Below are positions 24,353 to 32,954 of a stretch of 64,000 nt of DNA, piece by piece. The stretch is from Sediminibacterium ginsengisoli (GTDB taxonomy: Bacteria; Bacteroidota; Bacteroidia; Chitinophagales; Chitinophagaceae). The translations under genes and the position numbers were made by a program. Positions within the stretch are counted from its first letter, which is position 1. Each line of letters starts with the position of its first letter. The notes beneath the pieces are model-generated. The model was not told the origin of the DNA, made no database searches, and saw only the letters and a program-made list of their open reading frames with translations. The stretch is taken from contig NZ_FUWH01000002.1 in NCBI RefSeq assembly GCF_900167075.1, forward strand, positions 215,005-279,004. Reading direction: 5' to 3'.

Positions 24353-26647
24353 GGAATTTGCAAGCGGTACATGGATGGCAATCACTGTTCCCTGGCCGGG
24401 CGAAGAATTCCATTCTACTGTTCCTTTCAGGTAACTGATACGTGTTTGGATATTCTTCATGCCGATGCCTTCATTACCTCTCTGCACCTGCGGATCAAAA
24501 CCGACCCCGTTGTCTTCAATGGTGGCGGATAATCCATCTTCATCTCTGAATAGTGAAATATCGAGGTGATTCGCACGAGCGTGTTTGATCACATTGTTCA
24601 CACATTCCTGTATCACCCTGTACAGTACGGTTTCCGTATTGCTGTCCAGCTTGTTTTGCAAGCCTTCCGTATACAGGTTGATCTGTATGATGCGGTCATC
24701 GATCTGGTTGATGAATTCACGCACGGCGCTGGCAAGCCCGGATTTGAGCAGGGCATTCGGCATCATGTTGTGAGAAACTGCCCGCACTTCCTTGCAGCTT
24801 TCATCGATCATGGCAACTACTTTTTCAAAAGCTGCGCGATGGGATGGGTCTGCAAAAGCAAGGTCTCCCTCCATGGCGCTGAGGTTCATTTTTGCAGCAC
24901 TCATTACCTGGCCTACGCCGTCGTGCAGATCGGTGGCTATCCTGCTTCTTTCTTTCTCTTCCGCTTCGATCACGGCTTTCGATGCCAGTTCCTGCTGCTG
25001 CAGGATCGTGGCCTGTAATCTTGCTTCCTGCCTGCGTTTGTAGCGGCTGTAGAAACTATAACCCAGCAATAATGCGGAAAGGAACATGAGCGCAATAATG
25101 CCGATCCAGATATTCCGTTTGGCAACGAGCAGCTTCTGGTTGTCAAGTTCCAGCAACTGGATGCGTGACAACTCTTTCAGCGACTGGATACTTTTTTCCT
25201 TTTGGGTGGAATCCAGCTGCTGGCGAAGGATCTGCTGTTCCTGCGATTTTATTTCGAGTTCGTTATTGGCAATTGCAAGTTGTGCATCTGCCAGCACCAG
25301 CCGGCTCCTGGTGAGCTCCAGCTGCTGATTACTGATCTGCAGGCTTTTGATGGAGTCTGCTTTGCCCAGTAACAATATCTTCAGCTCCTTCTTTTCCGTT
25401 TCATACCTGATATTGAGATCTGCAATGGCTTTGCTGTTCTCGGTGTTCAGTAAAGAATCCTTTGCTTCTACAAATAACCTGTACTGTTCCAGTGCCTGCT
25501 TCAGGTTGCCGATGGCTTCATAATATTTGGATTCTATCTCATAATACTGCTTCTTCTCTGCATTATTCCCGCTTTTCAGGCTACTTACTGCGGCACTGTC
25601 GATAGCCGTCCTGGCGGCAGTAAATTTTTGCTGTTCGATATACGCTTGTGCCAGCCCCAGGTAATAGGTAGATACAGAACGCCTGTTGCCGATATTGCCT
25701 GCCAGCTGAAGCGCTTCGAGATAATGCTTTTCAGCGAGCCCGAATTCCTTTTTCCGGAAGTATACTTCTGCAAGATTGGTGGTAATATGAAGCAGCTGCC
25801 TTTTATCGTTGAGAGGCGTATAATGCGTTCTGGCCCGGAGGAGGTAAGCAAGGGCTGTTTCAAAATCCTGTTTTTCCGCATAAGCTGTTCCCAAAGAAAT
25901 CAGACTGATCCCTTTATTGGGCAGGCTGAGTTTGTCCTGTATCCGGAGCGCCTGTTTGCTGTAATCGATGGCTTTGTCGAACCTTTTGGTCATAATGGCT
26001 ACAGTGCCAAGATAATTGTACACATCTGCGGTGCGCGGTTCATCATTCATCTGCTCAAATACCCTTAATGCCTGCAGGAAATAATCTGTTGCTTTTTCGT
26101 AGTTGCCAAGGTCTTTATGAATGAAACCTATATTGGCAAGACTTTGTGCCACGGCATTGTTATCTCTGATGGCCCTCCTGATCTGTAAAGCTTCGTTATA
26201 ATATTTCAGCGCTTCGGTATAGTCTCTTTTCTCAATATATACATTGCCCTGATTATTGATTCCATTCGACATATTGAGACTGTCCTTGTATTGCAAGGCA
26301 TGCCGGTACTGGTTCCTGAAAGCTTCGAGCGATTTTTCATATTCTCCCTGCTGGTAACGGATAATGCCGAGCCGGTTATAAGCTTCTGCAACAGGACGGG
26401 CAAGTGCGGGAAAACCTTTGGCACCTGTAATATACCTGTTGGTGTACGCAACTGCAGAATCAAGGTTTCGCGCGCCACGGTAATAATAAACAGACAATTG
26501 CTGAAGGATGCGAAGCCGTACCGTATCATGTCTGGCCAAAGGCAGCGCCTGTCTGAGACTGTCGGCATTGATGACAGTCTGTGCCGTAAGATCATTCACG
26601 CAGCACAAAAACAGTAAAAGCAGGAAGGAGCCTGTTCTATTTCTCAT
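24347..26647 (-). CDS. TPR sensor histidine kinase (HisKA_3/NarX type)
   Basis: 766 residues. Signal peptide MRNRTGSFLLLLFLCCVNDLTAQ, then roughly eight TPR units (about 40-400; YNRLGIIRYQQGEYEKSLEAF, NNQGNVYIEKRDYTEALKYY), a Gln-rich coiled coil (about 410-505), one TM helix (IWIGIIALMFLSALLLGYSFY, about 512-532), then a HisKA_3 domain with H575 in TDLHDGVGQVMSAAK and an HATPase (NVIKHARANH, ATIEDNGVGFD, GIGMKNIQTR). The TPR part faces the periplasm and probably senses a protein partner. It is the natural partner of the NarL-type regulator at 20373-21041, since both belong to the same two-component class. Confidence 0.93.
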   Translation of the reverse strand: MRNRTGSFLLLLFLCCVNDLTAQTVINADSLRQALPLARHDTVRLRILQQLSVYYYRGARNLDSAVAYTNRYITGAKGFPALARPVAEAYNRLGIIRYQQGEYEKSLEAFRNQYRHALQYKDSLNMSNGINNQGNVYIEKRDYTEALKYYNEALQIRRAIRDNNAVAQSLANIGFIHKDLGNYEKATDYFLQALRVFEQMNDEPRTADVYNYLGTVAIMTKRFDKAIDYSKQALRIQDKLSLPNKGISLISLGTAYAEKQDFETALAYLLRARTHYTPLNDKRQLLHITTNLAEVYFRKKEFGLAEKHYLEALQLAGNIGNRRSVSTYYLGLAQAYIEQQKFTAARTAIDSAAVSSLKSGNNAEKKQYYEIESKYYEAIGNLKQALEQYRLFVEAKDSLLNTENSKAIADLNIRYETEKKELKILLLGKADSIKSLQISNQQLELTRSRLVLADAQLAIANNELEIKSQEQQILRQQLDSTQKEKSIQSLKELSRIQLLELDNQKLLVAKRNIWIGIIALMFLSALLLGYSFYSRYKRRQEARLQATILQQQELASKAVIEAEEKERSRIATDLHDGVGQVMSAAKMNLSAMEGDLAFADPSHRAAFEKVVAMIDESCKEVRAVSHNMMPNALLKSGLASAVREFINQIDDRIIQINLYTEGLQNKLDSNTETVLYRVIQECVNNVIKHARANHLDISLFRDEDGLSATIEDNGVGFDPQVQRGNEGIGMKNIQTRISYLKGTVEWNSSPGQGTVIAIHVPLANSL

Positions 26648-26687
26648 AATCAGTAGTCGTAAGCAGATGAGAAGTATCGAGTTTTTT

Positions 26688-26802
26688 CAAAAATGAAAAT
26701 AAAATCACTGATCGGCCATACCCTCTGTGCGGTATTTATGAACCTAATGAATAAATACCCTGTGCCGGGTATAGGATGGCCCTTGTTATCCGGACATATT
26801 TG
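26688..26802. promoter_or_regulatory. Divergent promoter with two ATACCC-N6-GGGTAT sites
   Basis: Site A ATACCC-TCTGTG-CGGTAT at 26718-26735 (one mismatch) and site B ATACCC-TGTGCC-GGGTAT at 26755-26772. The minus-strand box CATTTTTG (26688-26695, kinase gene) is 22 nt from site A. The plus-strand box CATATTTG (26795-26802, lipoprotein gene) is 22 nt from site B. The 10 nt GGTATTTATG after site A also occur at the 22.2 kb site. Confidence 0.65.
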
Positions 26803-26823
26803 CAGCATAAAAACAACCAAACA

Positions 26824-27366
26824 ATGAAACAATTTTTCTCCAGGACTTATGTAGTTATGATTGCAATGTTTACACTGGCCGTATCATGCAAAAAAGATGA
26901 TGGAACTTCAGGCGGAACAGGCACCGGTGCAACGGTTACATGCCGTTACGGTTTTGATGGAAATGCCGGAACAGACTTCAAGTCCACTCAGGCGGGCATT
27001 GTGCAGACCACCGTGGCAGGGATAACAACTTTTGGTATTTCAGCTATCCGCGATGGCGGTAAGGAAGCGATTACCATCACACTGCTCAAGAAAGTGACCG
27101 CAACAGGTAAAATCCAGTTCGGGCCTTCTGCATCGAATGGCGGGATCGTTATCACGAAAGATTATACCAAACCAGCAGACGGAAGTCTTAATTATTCATC
27201 TGATAACAGGGGCGCTTCAGGAACAGCCATGACAGCCGGCGGTGAGGTGGTGATCACCAAACTCGATGGTAATTATGTGGAAGGAACGTTCTATGTTTTA
27301 TGTTACAACAGCAACGGTAAAGAAGCTTTCGCAGAACAGGGACAATTCAAAGGAACGATCAATTAA
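26824..27366 (+). CDS. Small lipoprotein, unknown
   Basis: 180 residues from MKQFFSRTYVVMIAMFTLAVSCKKDDG, a lipoprotein signal with the Cys in AVSC followed by KKDD, a tail common in Bacteroidota surface lipoproteins. A Gly/Thr-rich linker precedes a beta-rich domain with ITTFGISAIRDGGKEAITITL, SLNYSSDNRGASGTAMTAGGEVVITKLDGNYVEGTFYVL and a C-terminal QFKGTIN. This resembles small beta-sandwich lipoproteins whose role is unknown. It is divergent from the TPR kinase gene and shares its regulatory region, so it is probably an output or a ligand of that system. Confidence 0.82.
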   Translation: MKQFFSRTYVVMIAMFTLAVSCKKDDGTSGGTGTGATVTCRYGFDGNAGTDFKSTQAGIVQTTVAGITTFGISAIRDGGKEAITITLLKKVTATGKIQFGPSASNGGIVITKDYTKPADGSLNYSSDNRGASGTAMTAGGEVVITKLDGNYVEGTFYVLCYNSNGKEAFAEQGQFKGTIN

Positions 27367-27381
27367 TAAAATGCCGGGTCT

Positions 27382-28098
27382 TTACAGGCCCAGCACTTCT
27401 TTCATACTGTAAATTCCCTTTTTGCCGGCTGTGAATTCAGCGGCAAGCACAGCACCGCCGGCAAAACCCTGGCGGTTATGTGCTGTATGGATGATCTCGA
27501 TATCATCTACCGCGGAACTGTACTTTACTTTATGAGTTCCCGGAGCGGGGTCTGTGCGTTCTGAAATAATGGACAACTCGTTTGCCGCTGTTGTTTCGCC
27601 GTTCACCCATTTTGTTTTGGAGACGATCTGCTCCATGATCTGTTCTGCCAGTGTGATAGCGGTGCCACTCGGAGCATCTTTTTTCTGTGTATGGTGTATC
27701 TCTTCCATTGAAACACTGTAGTCTGCATGCGATTTCATCAGTCCGGCGAGATATTTGTTCACTTCAAAGAAGAGGTTAACGCCGATGCTGTAATTACTGG
27801 CATAGATCAGTGTGCCGTTCTGCTTTTCACAGTATGTTTTCACTTCATCCCAGTGTTCCAGCCAGCCTGTGGAGCCGCATACAACAGGGATCCCAAGCTC
27901 CAGGCATTTCATAACGTTGTTAAAAGCGCTGTGCGGACCGGTGAATTCTATTGCCACATCGATCTTTGCTGCATTTTCGCTGTTCAGCTCGTGTGCATTG
28001 TCAATATCGATCTTTAATACCACTTCATGTCCTTTGCCGGTGGCCACCTGTTCGATGGCCTGGCCCATTTTGCCATAACCGATCAACGCTATTTTCAT
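27382..28098 (-). CDS. dapB: 4-hydroxy-tetrahydrodipicolinate reductase
   Basis: 238 residues. N-terminal NAD(P)-binding motif LIGYGKMGQAIEQV (the usual GxxGxxG replaced by GYGKMGQ, as in Bacteroidota DapB), substrate-binding motif EIHHTQKKDAPSGTA in the C-terminal domain, and closing motif DDIEIIHTAHNRQGF. It makes tetrahydrodipicolinate in the lysine and diaminopimelate pathway in the cytoplasm. It is the last gene of the same-strand run parA-parB-DUF5683-dapB. Its end is 15 bp from the convergent lipoprotein gene. Confidence 0.95.
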   Translation of the reverse strand: MKIALIGYGKMGQAIEQVATGKGHEVVLKIDIDNAHELNSENAAKIDVAIEFTGPHSAFNNVMKCLELGIPVVCGSTGWLEHWDEVKTYCEKQNGTLIYASNYSIGVNLFFEVNKYLAGLMKSHADYSVSMEEIHHTQKKDAPSGTAITLAEQIMEQIVSKTKWVNGETTAANELSIISERTDPAPGTHKVKYSSAVDDIEIIHTAHNRQGFAGGAVLAAEFTAGKKGIYSMKEVLGL

Positions 28099-28169
28099 AT
28101 TAAAAGTGTTAATGATTGTAAGATGAAATCCCGGGCAAACTTAGGTTGAAATCTGCTTACTTGTTTGAT

Positions 28170-28859
28170 TTAACGTGCAATCGGCTGCTTCTTTACCGCA
28201 GGCTTGATGCTCAGCGTAAGACCAACGCCGGCGCTTTGCGTATTGAGAATGGGCTTTACGTTCAGGGAAAGATCGTCCGATACATCAAACTGCTTCAGGT
28301 GACCGAATACTGTAGCATCTGCAACCTGTAATCCCCAGGCCGCAAGAAACCAGAGAATAGAATAATCACGGTCGCGCCTGAAAGCGTTACGGTAACTCTG
28401 TACGGATGCTGCACTCAGTCCGCGTAATTCTGGTGCGATCTGGGCCATGCCACTGCTGTCGCCCTGACTGGCGCGATATAATGCATCGTAGGCGGTTTTG
28501 GTCTTGTTATACCAGTTATTGTTATAGATGAACAGACCTACGGGTATGGCGATGATCCCGTAAACGATCGGGATCTTCCAGTATTGCTTGTTATACGCCT
28601 GGCCCCAGCCCGGTATGATGGCTGAACGACGGGTTGCCTTACGCGGATCGTGCAGGGCAACGGGTGGAAGACTGTCTTTCTTTTTAAGTGCAGATGTATC
28701 TGTAATAGTAACAGGCGCAGGTTTCCGCGCTGGGGTAGTGTCGGTACGCGGCGACAGCAGCTTTGCATTCATCAGCGATTGTTTATCGTCCTGAGCATGC
28801 AAAAGGCTGCAGAGGCTGCAACCAAGGAAGAGCCATATAAAATGCCTGTATTTTTTCAT
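28170..28859 (-). CDS. DUF5683 membrane protein
   Basis: 229 residues. A signal-like N-terminus (MKKYRHFIWLFLGCSLCSLLHAQ) precedes a low-complexity Pro/Lys linker, then the DUF5683 core: HDPRKATRRSAIIPGWGQAYNKQYWKIPIVYG with a TM helix about 90-110, and a second hydrophobic stretch SILWFLAAWGLQVADATV. This protein is regularly found between parB and dapB in Bacteroidota. It starts 7 bp after the parB stop, so coupling is likely. Its role is unknown; the position suggests a link of chromosome segregation or division to the envelope. Confidence 0.88.
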   Translation of the reverse strand: MKKYRHFIWLFLGCSLCSLLHAQDDKQSLMNAKLLSPRTDTTPARKPAPVTITDTSALKKKDSLPPVALHDPRKATRRSAIIPGWGQAYNKQYWKIPIVYGIIAIPVGLFIYNNNWYNKTKTAYDALYRASQGDSSGMAQIAPELRGLSAASVQSYRNAFRRDRDYSILWFLAAWGLQVADATVFGHLKQFDVSDDLSLNVKPILNTQSAGVGLTLSIKPAVKKQPIAR

Positions 28860-28866
28860 CAGAAGA

Positions 28867-29799
28867 TCAGCTCACGGTCACATTCATTGCATCCAGTATC
28901 TTGTTGAATTCTTCAAGGGAATAATACTCGATGCTGATGTTCCCGTACCCTTTTTTATTATGGGTCAATTTTACTTTGGTTCCGAAATGTGAAGCTAAAT
29001 TATCTTCAATCTTCTTATATGCGGGCGGGAGGTCAGACTTTACAGCAGATTTAACAGCTTGGCCTTTTTCATTCTTGTAAAGATTGCGCACCAGTTCTTC
29101 CGTCTGCCTTACGCTCAGACCTTTCTGCTGGATCTCTTTGAAAACGAACAATTGCTTGTCTACTGTTTCAATGCTGATCAGTGCCCTTGCATGGCCCATG
29201 CTGAGTGAGCCGCTGCGGATGGCAAGCTGGATATCGGGCGGAAGTTTCAGTAACCGGATATAGTTGGTTACAGTGCTCCTTTCCTTACCCATACGCTCAG
29301 CCACTTGTTCCTGTGTATGGTTGAGCTCTTCCATCATGCGTTTATAACTCAGCGCAATTTCTATGGCATTCAGGTTCTCACGCTGGAGGTTTTCCAGCAG
29401 GGCGAGTTCCAGGAGTTCTTTGTCGTTTGCCTGGCGGATATAGGCCGGCATATCTTTCAGACCTGCCAGTTTCGATGCCCTGAAACGGCGCTCACCCGCG
29501 ATCAGCTGGTATTTGCCGCTCGCAAGTTTGGAAACGGTGATGGGCTGAATAATATCGTGCAGTTTGATCGATGCCGAAAGCTCATTCAAAGCCTGCTCGT
29601 CGAAATCGCGGCGCGGCTGTTTGGGGTTTACCTGGATATCGCCGATCGGGATCCGCACCATGGATGTAGCCTGGTCTACCACATCGGTCTTTAAGGTTCC
29701 TGCTGTTGTTTTCAGGTCTGCATCTATATTCTGCAACAGGGATCTGAGACCTTTACCGATCAGTTCCTTACTCTGTTTATTCTGTTTGGGTGTACTCAT
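28867..29799 (-). CDS. parB: Chromosome partitioning protein ParB
   Basis: 310 residues. The N-terminal CTPase/ParB nuclease-fold domain carries IPIGDIQVNPKQPRRDFD and the CTP-binding motif IAGERRFRASKLAG; the central HTH (QEQVAERMGKERSTVTNYIR, about 145-165) binds parS; the C-terminal dimerisation region ends FNKILDAMNVTVS. It loads on parS as a clamp and works with ParA to separate origins. It follows parA by 32 bp. I noticed no canonical parS 16-mer in this window, though I did not search exhaustively. Confidence 0.95.
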   Translation of the reverse strand: MSTPKQNKQSKELIGKGLRSLLQNIDADLKTTAGTLKTDVVDQATSMVRIPIGDIQVNPKQPRRDFDEQALNELSASIKLHDIIQPITVSKLASGKYQLIAGERRFRASKLAGLKDMPAYIRQANDKELLELALLENLQRENLNAIEIALSYKRMMEELNHTQEQVAERMGKERSTVTNYIRLLKLPPDIQLAIRSGSLSMGHARALISIETVDKQLFVFKEIQQKGLSVRQTEELVRNLYKNEKGQAVKSAVKSDLPPAYKKIEDNLASHFGTKVKLTHNKKGYGNISIEYYSLEEFNKILDAMNVTVS

Positions 29800-29831
29800 G
29801 ATAATAATCAGTTATGGCGGATGGCTTCCGG

Positions 29832-30632
29832 TTATTCGATGATCCTTTCTTCGTTCGACATTTTGGTCATACCGTTCTTCTGCAGGATCTCTTTGGCAAG
29901 GTTGAGGTAGTTTATGGCACCTTTGCTTTCCGCATCGTACAATACAACCGGTTTTCCTACGCTCGGCGCTTCACTGAGGCGGGTATTACGATGTATGATG
30001 GTATCGAATACCATTTCGTCGAAATGTCGGCGTACTTCGCTTACCACCTGGTTACAGAGACGCAGACGGCCGTCGTACATAGTCATCAGGATGCCTTCTA
30101 TCTGTAATTCAGGGTTCAGCCTGCTTTGTACAATTTTGATGGTGTTCAGCAATTTACCAAGACCTTCCAGTGCAAAGAACTCACACTGCACCGGCACGAT
30201 CACGCTGTCTGAAGCAACAAGTGAGTTCACGGTGATCAGGCCCAGTGAAGGAGAGCAGTCGATGATGATGAAATCGTATTTGTCTCTCACCGCATCGATG
30301 ATACCTTTCATCACGTTCTCGCGGTTGGGGTAATTGATCATTTCGATCTCCGCACCTACAAGGTCGATATGGGAAGGGATCACGTCCAGGTTCGGTACAT
30401 CGCTTTTCAGGATCACATCGGCCGCAGGCGTATTGTTCACCATACAATCGTACAGGCTGCTCGTAATATTATGCAGATCGAATCCGACACCGGTGGTGCT
30501 GTTCGCCTGCGGGTCAGCATCTACCAGCAGTGTTCTGAATTCCAGTACTGCAAGGCTTGCTGCAACGTTAATGGCTGTTGTTGTCTTTCCAACGCCGCCT
30601 TTCTGATTGGCTACTCCGATAATTCTCGCCAT
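29832..30632 (-). CDS. parA: Chromosome partitioning ATPase ParA (Soj)
   Basis: 266 residues from MARIIGVANQKGGVGKTTTA; 46 upstream codons in frame are Arg/Cys-rich and belong to the leader. The deviant Walker A QKGGVGKTT (residues 10-18) with the signature lysine, Walker A' LLVDADPQANST and Walker B FIIIDCSPSLGLIT are intact. It is the ATPase partner of ParB on the nucleoid. First of the parA-parB-DUF5683-dapB run. Confidence 0.95.
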   Translation of the reverse strand: MARIIGVANQKGGVGKTTTAINVAASLAVLEFRTLLVDADPQANSTTGVGFDLHNITSSLYDCMVNNTPAADVILKSDVPNLDVIPSHIDLVGAEIEMINYPNRENVMKGIIDAVRDKYDFIIIDCSPSLGLITVNSLVASDSVIVPVQCEFFALEGLGKLLNTIKIVQSRLNPELQIEGILMTMYDGRLRLCNQVVSEVRRHFDEMVFDTIIHRNTRLSEAPSVGKPVVLYDAESKGAINYLNLAKEILQKNGMTKMSNEERIIE

Positions 30633-30690
30633 AATATGGGCCTTCTTGGCTTTAATGTTTTCCTGAATATGATAAATCTTCCTGTCAGTC

Positions 30691-31371
30691 TCAGATCTCG
30701 ATGGTTTCCCCGATCTGCGGCAGCAGCAAAGTTTTTCCCGCCGCTTCAAATGCCTGAATGGCCGCATCACGGTCTACCTTGATAAAACCGAATGTGTCGT
30801 AATGTACGCCCACTATCCTGTCGCACTGTATCATGTCGCAGCAGCGGATCGCATCTGCCACATCCATCGTAAAATTATCCCCGATAGGCAATACCGCAAA
30901 CGCCGGTTTTGCCCAGAGCGGTACCAGTTGCATGTCCAGGGTGAGTGCAGTGTCGCCGCTGTAATAGAAATCCGTTTCTGTTGTCATGAAGAGGAATCCC
31001 ATCGGGTTGCCGCCATAACTGCCATCCGGTAAACCGCTGCTGTGCTGGGCGGCGGTACATTTCACGGTACCGAAATCAAATTTCCATTTACCGCCGGTAT
31101 TCATGGGGTGCGTATTGGCGTGTCCCTGCTTCCCGATCCATTCGCAGATCTCGAAATTACTCACCACTTTGGCACCCGTGCGGGTAGCGATCGCCATACA
31201 GTCTGCCACATGATCGGTATGACCATGCGATAAAAAGATATAATCCGCCTCAATGGTATTAATATCGATCCCTTTCGCCAGTTCATTATAGGTAATGAAC
31301 GGATCGAAGAGGATCTTTGCTCCGTTAATGGTAACGGCAAAACAGGAATGTCCGTAAAAGGTCAGTTTCAT
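30691..31371 (-). CDS. Metallo-beta-lactamase-fold hydrolase (UPF0173 type)
   Basis: 226 residues from MKLTFYGHSCFAVTINGAKI. The metal-binding motif is HGHTDHVAD (HxHxDH, about residues 54-59), with further ligands in TAAQHSSGLPDG, YYSGDTAL and VGVHYDTFGFI. Members resemble UlaG-like phosphodiesterases/lactonases, yet the cellular substrate is unknown. It is 58 bp upstream of parA on the same strand. The chosen start follows a -7 box at 31396-31403, which rules out the in-frame ATG at 31398. Confidence 0.92.
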   Translation of the reverse strand: MKLTFYGHSCFAVTINGAKILFDPFITYNELAKGIDINTIEADYIFLSHGHTDHVADCMAIATRTGAKVVSNFEICEWIGKQGHANTHPMNTGGKWKFDFGTVKCTAAQHSSGLPDGSYGGNPMGFLFMTTETDFYYSGDTALTLDMQLVPLWAKPAFAVLPIGDNFTMDVADAIRCCDMIQCDRIVGVHYDTFGFIKVDRDAAIQAFEAAGKTLLLPQIGETIEI

Positions 31372-31395
31372 GCTGAACGGTACTTTGAAAGTGGT

Positions 31396-31403
31396 CAAAA
31401 ATA
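31396..31403 (-). promoter_or_regulatory. -7 box of the UPF0173-type hydrolase
   Basis: Minus-strand TATTTTTG, a full match to TAnnTTTG, 24 nt before the ATG at 31371. Confidence 0.45.
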
Positions 31404-31582
31404 CGGGTTTGTAATTAGGATTTCATCATTGACCGGGAGTTATTAGGCAATTTGACAGGTTTGGAAGCTTTCCCGCCCGGTTTTGTGAACTGATTTTTGG
31501 TTCAAGCAGCTTCTGAAAGTTTTATGTATAATTAAATATTGTATATGTTTAGTGGTAAAACGATAGTGATACCGGGAAACAA

Positions 31583-31590
31583 TAAATTTG
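31583..31590 (+). promoter_or_regulatory. -7 box of the metallophosphoesterase gene
   Basis: TAAATTTG, a full match to TAnnTTTG, ends one base before ATG 31592. The transcript would start at about 31595, so that ATG is likely not used and ATG 31631 is preferred. Confidence 0.4.
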
Positions 31591-31630
31591 CATGTTATCC
31601 GTCTCTGATTCAGATCAATTCAATCAACTC

Positions 31631-32884
31631 ATGCGAAACGCTACTACCTGGTGGATCATTGCAGCGATCATGCTGGCTCTCGACTTATATGTATACCAGG
31701 CTTTAAAAACAGTTACCAGTAATGCGAGCGATAAAACAAGAATGACCATCCAGGTTGTTTTCTGGATCATTTCAGCTCTTACGATCCTTACGGTTGTAAC
31801 ATTCCCGTACCTGATGTCGTTACAGACATCGAAGATCTTCCGCAATTATGTATTTGCCATACTGGTAGGTTTGTTTTTTGCGAAACTGCTGGCATCGGTA
31901 TTTTTTGCAGCCGATGATCTCCGGCGGGTGGCCGTATGGCTGATCGGGAAATTATCGCGCGATGCGGCAGGCAGCGGGGTAGGGGCGGGACAGGCAATAC
32001 CACGGTCCACTTTTTTCAGCTGGCTTGGGCTTGGAATGGGCACTACCCTGTTCGGTACGCTGATCTATGGCTTCGGCAATAAATATAATTACCAGGTCAA
32101 AAAAGTGAAACTGGGTTTCCCGGATTTACCGGCCGCTTTCAATGGCTTAAGGATCGTTCATATCAGCGATATTCATAGCGGAAGTTTTCAGAACAAACAG
32201 GCTGTTGAACATGGTATCGACATGATCCTGCAGGAAAAACCGGATATGATCCTGTTCACCGGAGATCTTGTGAATGATCGTGCAGACGAAATGAAAGACT
32301 ACCTGGATGTTTTTGGCAGACTGAAAGCGCCGATGGGTGTATACAGTACACTGGGTAATCACGATTACGGGGATTATGTTGCCTGGCCGTCGAAGGAAGA
32401 AAAGAATAAGAACCTCGATCAGCTTAAAAAGGTGCACGCAGATATGGGCTGGCGCTTACTGATGAATGAACATATTTTATTTGAAAGAGAAGGCGCACAG
32501 ATTGCATTGCTCGGAATCGAGAACTGGGGTGCAAAAGGCAATTTCCCTAAATACGGAAAAATGGAACTTGCGTATCCCGGAACAGAACAGGCGCCTTTCA
32601 AACTGCTGATGAGCCACGATCCGAGCCACTGGGATGCTGAAGTACGGGTTAAATATCCTGACATTAACCTCATGCTCGCAGGTCATACGCATGGCATGCA
32701 GTTTGGCGTGGAAAACCCCTATTTCAGGTGGAGCCCTGTACAATGGATGTACAAGCAATGGGCTGGATTGTATGCGGAAGGAGAACAGAAATTATATATT
32801 AACAGAGGTTTTGGTTTTATTGGTTACCCGGGACGCGTAGGTATCCTGCCTGAGATCACGGTGATACAGCTGGAAAGGAAATAG
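31631..32884 (+). CDS. Membrane-anchored metallophosphoesterase (YkuE-like)
   Basis: 417 residues from MRNATTWWIIAAIML; the upstream ATG 31592 adds 13 polar residues but touches the -7 box. Three TM helices fill the first half (about 5-25, 42-62, 75-100) with another hydrophobic stretch about 135-155. The calcineurin-like phosphoesterase domain follows: VHISDIHSGS, LFTGDLVND, STLGNHDYGD, LLMSHDP and LAGHTHGMQFG carry all five metal-ligand motifs. Relatives act on lipid A precursors or phosphodiesters at the membrane; the substrate here is not known. Confidence 0.92.
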   Translation: MRNATTWWIIAAIMLALDLYVYQALKTVTSNASDKTRMTIQVVFWIISALTILTVVTFPYLMSLQTSKIFRNYVFAILVGLFFAKLLASVFFAADDLRRVAVWLIGKLSRDAAGSGVGAGQAIPRSTFFSWLGLGMGTTLFGTLIYGFGNKYNYQVKKVKLGFPDLPAAFNGLRIVHISDIHSGSFQNKQAVEHGIDMILQEKPDMILFTGDLVNDRADEMKDYLDVFGRLKAPMGVYSTLGNHDYGDYVAWPSKEEKNKNLDQLKKVHADMGWRLLMNEHILFEREGAQIALLGIENWGAKGNFPKYGKMELAYPGTEQAPFKLLMSHDPSHWDAEVRVKYPDINLMLAGHTHGMQFGVENPYFRWSPVQWMYKQWAGLYAEGEQKLYINRGFGFIGYPGRVGILPEITVIQLERK

Positions 32885-32954
32885 CGGGTGAGATGCGGTA
32901 AGTAATTTCTGGCACAATCATTGAATTCATCTAAATCAAACAAAAGCGAAACTT

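Noticed and set aside
30633..30770. 46-codon extension of ParA
   Set aside because: Basic and Cys-rich; MARIIGVANQKGG is the conserved start of the family.
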